A stretch of 64,000 nucleotides of DNA from Bemisia tabaci (taxonomy: Eukaryota; Arthropoda; Insecta; Hemiptera; Aleyrodidae). Positions 59,247 through 64,000 of this stretch are shown one piece after another. The DNA lies in contig NC_092793.1 of NCBI RefSeq assembly GCF_918797505.1, positions 49,216,243 to 49,280,242 of the forward strand, in the 5' to 3' direction. Each line of letters starts with the position of its first letter. Position 1 is the first letter of the stretch. The notes under the pieces were generated by a model. That model did not search any database and was not told where the DNA came from. It saw only the letters and a list, made by a program, of their open reading frames with translations. The position numbers were made by a program, and so were the translations under genes.

Positions 59247-59276
59247 CTGAAACATTACAGAAATACAACAAAAATC
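59247..59276 (-). promoter_or_regulatory. Internal 3' splice site before the 99-residue gene
   Basis: Minus strand has a T-rich tract ending tttcag; the AG (59248-59247) directly abuts the ATG. The tract also covers the polymerase stop codon, so only spliced mRNAs would place this ATG first. Confidence 0.5.
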
Positions 59277-62200
59277 AGACTTTTCGATGTCTCTTGGTGT
59301 CTCCTTCGTTCCTCCCCTCACTATCATCACTCTCACGTTTGAGATTCGCTCTTTTTTCTTCTCGGTACCAAGTCTTTCGCATTTCTAGAGATTTCCTTTC
59401 CAAAGCATCCAAGTTGGCTTTGAAATTCGTACGGGTTCGGGGATCGGAAGATTTTAAGACGACGGTGCCAAGTTTATCGTTTAGGTGGGCAGCGAAACTT
59501 TTGCGTGCTTCGAGTGCTATGTGGCCGTAGGGAAGAGTGACAACGTTACCTTGTAAAACGACTCTCTTATCGTCGAAGCTGGATAAGGCTTTCTTCTTGG
59601 TTTCTATGGTGTACATCTCGAGTTTCTTGCTTTGAATACGACGCATTTTACGCACGGTATCGACGTTCTGATATAAAGCTTTCGCGTAATCCAGTTCATC
59701 GATGGTCTTCTTCAAAACGGATCGTTGAACCCCTTTGGCTCTCTTGTCCAGTCCTATTCGGGATCGGTACATGTATATTTTAGCTCCTAGACCGTAGAAG
59801 ACTATTACAGGAGAACCTTTGGACTCGTCCTTGAATGTACCCATTTTCTTATAATTTTTCGCAGAATAACATGGATGCTCCTTCGGATAATTCGATGTAT
59901 CGTATAATTCGAGGTTTTCGAGCATATCCGCGTAAATATCTGGCGTAACGATGCGGTAGATGTAAGAATCGGTATCCATGTAACAAATATGAACGTTATC
60001 TCTCGGGTACCGCTTCAACATGACGTCATAGTGAAATTTGTACATATGCGTCTTGCTCAGGTCCAAAATCGAAAATCCCACGATGCCCGGACGATTAAAT
60101 TTGACTTTTTTCCGATGCAAGTGCACAGCTGCTAGTTGTTCGTCGAATATCGTTCGATCAATGAATTCAGCTTTTGATACGTATCTGGAAAGTTGTTTGG
60201 CATTGGTAGCGAGAACTATTCTTTTGCGTTTCATCGGGTTCTCTAAAAATTTTCCGTAACAAGCATTGGAGCATAGCTTCAGGACTGACTGGTGAAATTC
60301 GTTGCCTTGTGCTTCCTGTCGAAGGCGAGCATTCAGATCGATGAATTCTCTCAAGTAAGGCCTCTGCTTGAATTTGAGGGCTCTATGAATGCGAGTGATC
60401 TCCAACCCGTGCTCCAACGCCTGCTTGAGAGCGACGTAGTGAATGACGTAATTGTTTTTTGGCTCCAAGGTGGTGAGTAACTTGACGTGTTTGGATCCGT
60501 GGCGAGGCGGTACTTTGTTTTCGCAACAGAAAGGCAAATCAGAGTGTAAGTGGTGGAGGTGCTCCGGATAGGAGAGATCAACCTCGAGTATCAGTCCGGT
60601 CTCGGCATCGTCCTCCATTTTCAGCACATCTATCTCTTTTAATTCGTCTTCGGGAACCCACTCGTAGGATCCGCAGGGCAAGGGTTGTCTCATCGTGTAG
60701 GCATACAAAGCTGTCACATCAAAATACATTAAATATGAATTCGGTAACGTTGGATCATAAGTCTCCGGTACCAACGGGTTGTTGGCCTCGGCGTGTCTCA
60801 GCATGCATTGAGATATGCCTCCTCTGATGTGATTTAAAATCATTAGAGTCATATCATGCTGTTCTTTCGTGAACAAATCGATGTGGACGTCGGTCATTTT
60901 TAAGAATGCGTCAAAGGCGAAGCTGGGGAGAGTCAAGTAATTGGCGCAATCTAGCTCGTAATGTTTCAATCCGAAGGACCGGAACTCCTCAAATATATCG
61001 GCGAGTAAACAAACATCGAGTTTCAAGTAAAGGTCTGAATAACTGCCCAAGTCCTTTACTCCGAAAATCCGCCACGTCTCGCAGAATCGATGGTAGTCTT
61101 CGTCGCTGATGCCCTCGTTTTTCAACTTGTTGAAGAAAGCTTCTTTAGGCGGAGGTTTCGTATCCTGCAGTTTACTTTCGTCCGTAACGTAATCGTAACA
61201 AAAGACAGCTTTACGTTTTACCATCTCCAACTGCTCAGGAGTTTCACATAGTTTCTCGGTCCGAACGAATGCTTCAGGTGGTAGTTCACTGACTAGTTTA
61301 TCGAGAGAAGCTGCCAAGAACCTGTAACTATCCACAAATTTAATCGCAAAATTATCTTCCATCCTGATCATAAGGCTGATGTAGGTTTCCTCTGTACTGG
61401 GTATGATGGTAACTTTCAATTTTTGTCCGCTGACAGCTTTTGATACGAGCCGTCCATCGTAGTAGCTCCAGTTGTGGGAAATTACTATCATGGTTCTCGA
61501 GTGCTTCAGTTTCAAATTACACGGACCGCACAAAGCCATTCTGTAATTGGATAGGGCAGGATCCACATACTGATGATCATGATCGCGTACTTTGGGTATT
61601 GCGTTAGAAAACTGAACATGACACATTTCACAGCTAACGGCTGAATCGAAAGCTACTTGGGACTCCTGCGACATTCTGATGTCTTGTTCGATCTGCATTC
61701 TTCTTGAAATCCGTTGGGCCAACTCCAACATTGCATCCAAAAAGTGTTGATGAGCATTATCTCCTCGATACAAGACAGGTTTCTCAGTATTTATTTTGGG
61801 GTCAGGCGATACCACCATATAGGCATAGGACATGGGTGTATGATGCTGGTAAACTACAGAGTTTGTTCCTTTCTTCGGTTTTAAGTGATCTTCCGTAAGA
61901 TCCGTTTCCATCCGCCGCAAGTAACACTCAAAATCACAGTAGACAACGTACTTATGTTTCAGGGTCTTGGCGTAATTTTCGAAATATAAAACGGGGTCCT
62001 CCGGATATTCTGGTAGGAAAGAATCCTTGCTGAGTTTTCTGCAAAGAATCTTGTGTTCTGCTAATTTTTCCTCCGAGTGGTAGAATGAAAAGCATTTCTT
62101 GCAGATAAATGCCTTATGCTCACAACTGGTCATTTGAGAACGAACAAGTGACTCGAAATTGGATATCCAACAGTAGTGTGATTTTCCACCTTTCGTATAG

Positions 62201-63300
62201 TACAGCAAATCGATATGGTCTTCTTTTTCCTCATCAGTCACCCTGAGCGGGTAAATGAGCGGCTTTTCAGTCTGGTTTTCAACATCCTTCATCTTTCCTT
62301 TTTTCTTCTTCTTCTTCTTCTCGGTTTCTTCGACAGCCTTGTCGCGAACAAAGTATGACGGATCATCCACATCCTCCTCGTCACAATCGCTCGCATTGTG
62401 ATAAGCTGGAATGTAATCTTCTCCGAAACCTATTTCTTCAAATTTTGCATCCTCGCGAACATTATCATCGTCAGTTTCATCATCGTAACCGTCCAATCCG
62501 AATATTGATATTGAAACATTGTTGACTCGTTCGAATTTTGATATTTCTTTGAGGGGTGTAGGAAAGGAAACGCAAGAAAAGTCATATTTTTCCGAGTAGG
62601 GGGCGTACTTTGAAGCTCTATTCTTATTTCGTGTACTTGGAGGTAAATGTTTTCCTAAAACTGCATATTTGAAACACTGTAAATCATCGTTTTTCACATT
62701 TACCACATGTTTCGATGTTATTGGCAAGGGAATGTAGCTAGATCCGGCTCTCTGAAGGGCGTTAAATCTGTTGATTCGCAATTCGGTCCCGATGATTCGG
62801 ATCAAGGTCCATCCTGATTCCTTCATATGAAATTCTGCGTTCTCGGCGAGGATTTTTTCCACCATCTGTTTCAGTTTCTTAGTCAAATTGCTGTGTCGAA
62901 AGAAATCAATATTTTTGGTCTTAAAAGACTTGATCTGGGTCTCAGCATCCTCAGGGGTTTGATCTTCGTCTTCGGCTTTTACATATTCCAAATAAACATT
63001 TATATTTACTTTGAGACTCTTCCTAATACGGAGGGTTTCGCGAATTTTAGTTATAATCATAGGTCTCATTTTATAATTTAAATAGTTTTCTAAATGAATA
63101 TCAGTCTCATCTTGATTTTTTAAAAAGTATGTTTCGAGTCTACTCTGGAAAGCAGATTCCACCAACGTTATCGGTGCGTCGATACTGAATATCTTCTTCA
63201 GATGTGATGCACTCCGCTCATGATTGGTCTTGCCCTTCACGTACCACTGATCGCACACTTTGCATCGGACTGATCGAATGGCTGGTACCTTCTCCGACAT
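59275..63300 (-). CDS. Protein-primed family B DNA polymerase of a Polinton/Maverick- or adintovirus-like element
   Basis: One uninterrupted frame of 1341 residues from the ATG at 63300; a slightly longer frame starts with GTG at 63309, unlikely in a eukaryote. Order of parts: N-terminal zinc finger (C13, C16, H27, H33); acidic stretch near 270-320 followed by a run of seven lysines near 328-334; a second Cys/His cluster near 393-420; Exo I (D456, E458 in YCDFE); an inserted endonuclease VII-like treble clef (C557, C560, DHDH at 573-576, C591, C594); Exo II (N610, D615 in NWSYYD); Exo III (Y758, D762 in YLKLD); motif A (D861 in FDVTALY); motif B (K1008, N1012, YG at 1015-1016); motif C YMDTDS (D1109, D1111); and a KxY (K1174, Y1176). 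All expected catalytic residues are present. By family knowledge it copies a linear DNA genome using a terminal protein primer. Assignment to DNA_pol_B_2 is firm; the exact lineage (Polinton, adintovirus or relative) is inferred. Confidence 0.93.
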   Translation of the reverse strand: MSEKVPAIRSVRCKVCDQWYVKGKTNHERSASHLKKIFSIDAPITLVESAFQSRLETYFLKNQDETDIHLENYLNYKMRPMIITKIRETLRIRKSLKVNINVYLEYVKAEDEDQTPEDAETQIKSFKTKNIDFFRHSNLTKKLKQMVEKILAENAEFHMKESGWTLIRIIGTELRINRFNALQRAGSSYIPLPITSKHVVNVKNDDLQCFKYAVLGKHLPPSTRNKNRASKYAPYSEKYDFSCVSFPTPLKEISKFERVNNVSISIFGLDGYDDETDDDNVREDAKFEEIGFGEDYIPAYHNASDCDEEDVDDPSYFVRDKAVEETEKKKKKKKGKMKDVENQTEKPLIYPLRVTDEEKEDHIDLLYYTKGGKSHYCWISNFESLVRSQMTSCEHKAFICKKCFSFYHSEEKLAEHKILCRKLSKDSFLPEYPEDPVLYFENYAKTLKHKYVVYCDFECYLRRMETDLTEDHLKPKKGTNSVVYQHHTPMSYAYMVVSPDPKINTEKPVLYRGDNAHQHFLDAMLELAQRISRRMQIEQDIRMSQESQVAFDSAVSCEMCHVQFSNAIPKVRDHDHQYVDPALSNYRMALCGPCNLKLKHSRTMIVISHNWSYYDGRLVSKAVSGQKLKVTIIPSTEETYISLMIRMEDNFAIKFVDSYRFLAASLDKLVSELPPEAFVRTEKLCETPEQLEMVKRKAVFCYDYVTDESKLQDTKPPPKEAFFNKLKNEGISDEDYHRFCETWRIFGVKDLGSYSDLYLKLDVCLLADIFEEFRSFGLKHYELDCANYLTLPSFAFDAFLKMTDVHIDLFTKEQHDMTLMILNHIRGGISQCMLRHAEANNPLVPETYDPTLPNSYLMYFDVTALYAYTMRQPLPCGSYEWVPEDELKEIDVLKMEDDAETGLILEVDLSYPEHLHHLHSDLPFCCENKVPPRHGSKHVKLLTTLEPKNNYVIHYVALKQALEHGLEITRIHRALKFKQRPYLREFIDLNARLRQEAQGNEFHQSVLKLCSNACYGKFLENPMKRKRIVLATNAKQLSRYVSKAEFIDRTIFDEQLAAVHLHRKKVKFNRPGIVGFSILDLSKTHMYKFHYDVMLKRYPRDNVHICYMDTDSYIYRIVTPDIYADMLENLELYDTSNYPKEHPCYSAKNYKKMGTFKDESKGSPVIVFYGLGAKIYMYRSRIGLDKRAKGVQRSVLKKTIDELDYAKALYQNVDTVRKMRRIQSKKLEMYTIETKKKALSSFDDKRVVLQGNVVTLPYGHIALEARKSFAAHLNDKLGTVVLKSSDPRTRTNFKANLDALERKSLEMRKTWYREEKRANLKRESDDSEGRNEGDTKRHRKV

Positions 63301-63327
63301 TTTTCCCACAGTGGCAAGTTCATAAAT

Positions 63328-63575
63328 CTAGAAACAACATGAAAGGATATTTCCTGAGTTAGACATAACTCAAGTTTTGGAATTCTAGTTTATTTTTAAG
63401 TGAATATTGAAATGACATGATTGAAAATTGGATTAAAGTCGGAATGGATTTAAATTGAGTAGAATTGTTTTGTATCAATTAGGAGTATGAGTTGTTGATT
63501 TGTACAGTTGATGATGGAATTCCTGGAAAAATGTAAGGGATATTTGGAAAAAATATACTTAGCATATGAACTCAC
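63328..63575 (-). other. Proposed intron before the polymerase gene
   Basis: GTGAGT at 63575-63570 and acceptor gtttctag ending at 63328, an intron of 248 bp. The polymerase ATG (63300) lies 27 nt after the acceptor. One out-of-frame ATG lies in between. Confidence 0.5.
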
Positions 63576-63700
63576 CTGAAAGCGGAAGTAAGGAAGAAAC
63601 CTTTATATTCACTGCACAGTGAGTCACTTGTTTCTGGTCAGAGTAAGAACCCAGAAGAGAAGAGAAGCTCGAAAGTGAACAAAACTTGAAGAGAGATTGT
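63576..63700 (-). other. Proposed shared non-coding leader exon with 5' splice site
   Basis: About 125 nt between the predicted start and a consensus donor CAG|GTGAGT (intron begins at 63575). The stretch contains no ATG on the minus strand, as expected for a leader joined to downstream start codons. The 5' limit is inferred from the TATA position. Confidence 0.5.
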
Positions 63701-63723
63701 CGCTTTCGTCAGGTCAGTCAGGG

Positions 63724-63731
63724 ATTTTATA
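63724..63731 (-). promoter_or_regulatory. TATA box of the polymerase unit
   Basis: Minus strand reads GAGTATAAAATCCC. It is the only strong TATA upstream of the shared leader exon; start of transcription is expected about 30 bp downstream, near 63700. A weaker TATAAAG occurs at about 63602-63608, inside the proposed leader. Confidence 0.55.
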
Positions 63732-64000
63732 CTCGACTGGTTGGACAATGGTTGTTGTTTCCCCTGGAAGTCTCCCCCCTCTACTTCTCAAAATCTGACG
63801 TAATACACATCTGGCCTCGATGATAGGCTTATGAGGGGGTGAAATATGATAAGATTATGGTTCCGAAAAGCCATAAATAACGAAATTGGCAGAATTTATG
63901 GCTCATTTATGACGTCTGTTTAGTAATAAATTACTTTGAGAATGAACACGTGGCGAACAAAAATAGTTCTGAAATGTTGACTGAAACAAGTTCCTTCATG
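63732..64000. other. Upstream flank of the polymerase unit
   Basis: AT-rich, no open frame on either strand. No terminal inverted repeat of a Polinton recognised before the window ends. Confidence 0.4.

Noticed and set aside
59201..62900. Plus-strand frames opposite the polymerase
   Set aside because: Antisense shadows of the 1341-codon gene.
63301..63309. GTG start giving a 1344-residue polymerase
   Set aside because: Non-ATG starts are rare in animals, and an in-frame ATG lies three codons later.

Overview
The window looks like nuclear DNA of an insect. It is AT-rich, almost gene-free, and crowded with short inverted-repeat transposons (MITEs), microsatellites and long homopolymers. Several repeat families resemble ones I associate with the whitefly Bemisia tabaci, but that is recognition without a search, so treat the species as a guess. 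Nothing looks bacterial: there are no operons, no rRNA or confident tRNA genes, and no CRISPR array.

From 1 to about 54 kb the sequence is a patchwork of non-autonomous elements. The main families are: (A) foldback elements starting CACTGGAAAAAA with 2-bp target duplications; (B) elements of about 250 bp starting CTGCCGTGCTAAGG with 4-bp duplications; (C) and (E) elements that share the word GGAACCA, one inserted in a B copy and one in its own family; (D) small TGGACTRCATTTTGCAA elements; (F) hAT-type elements starting CAGTGGCGTGG with 8-bp duplications; (H) elements starting CACGGAGAAAAAAAC; and (J) elements starting ATGGGTCAG. Single foldbacks lie between them. A 704-bp MULE remnant at 25.1-25.8 kb still encodes part of its transposase, broken by one in-frame stop. 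A fragment of a non-LTR reverse transcriptase may lie near 34.6 kb, and a possible LTR end with a primer-binding site near 33.5 kb. Scattered splice-site pairs on the minus strand (2.2, 14.0, 17.8 and 19.3 kb) may be exons of a host gene, but I cannot join them into a reading frame.

From 55.8 to 58.0 kb the sequence becomes GC-rich and tandemly repeated: units of about 258 bp, then a minisatellite built on GGTCCTGCTCC.

The one clearly intact coding block is at the right end (58.35-63.73 kb, minus strand). It holds a 1341-residue protein-primed-type family B DNA polymerase of the Polinton/Maverick or adintovirus kind, then a 99-residue and a 166-residue protein. The three genes appear to share one TATA promoter and one untranslated leader exon with a consensus 5' splice site. 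Each gene has its own 3' splice site just before its start codon, and a common AATAAA signal overlaps the last stop codon. This predicts nested, 3'-coterminal mRNAs made by alternative splicing, and it is the most interesting system in the window. The rest of the element (capsid, integrase, ATPase, terminal repeats) is not visible and may lie beyond 64000 or be absent.
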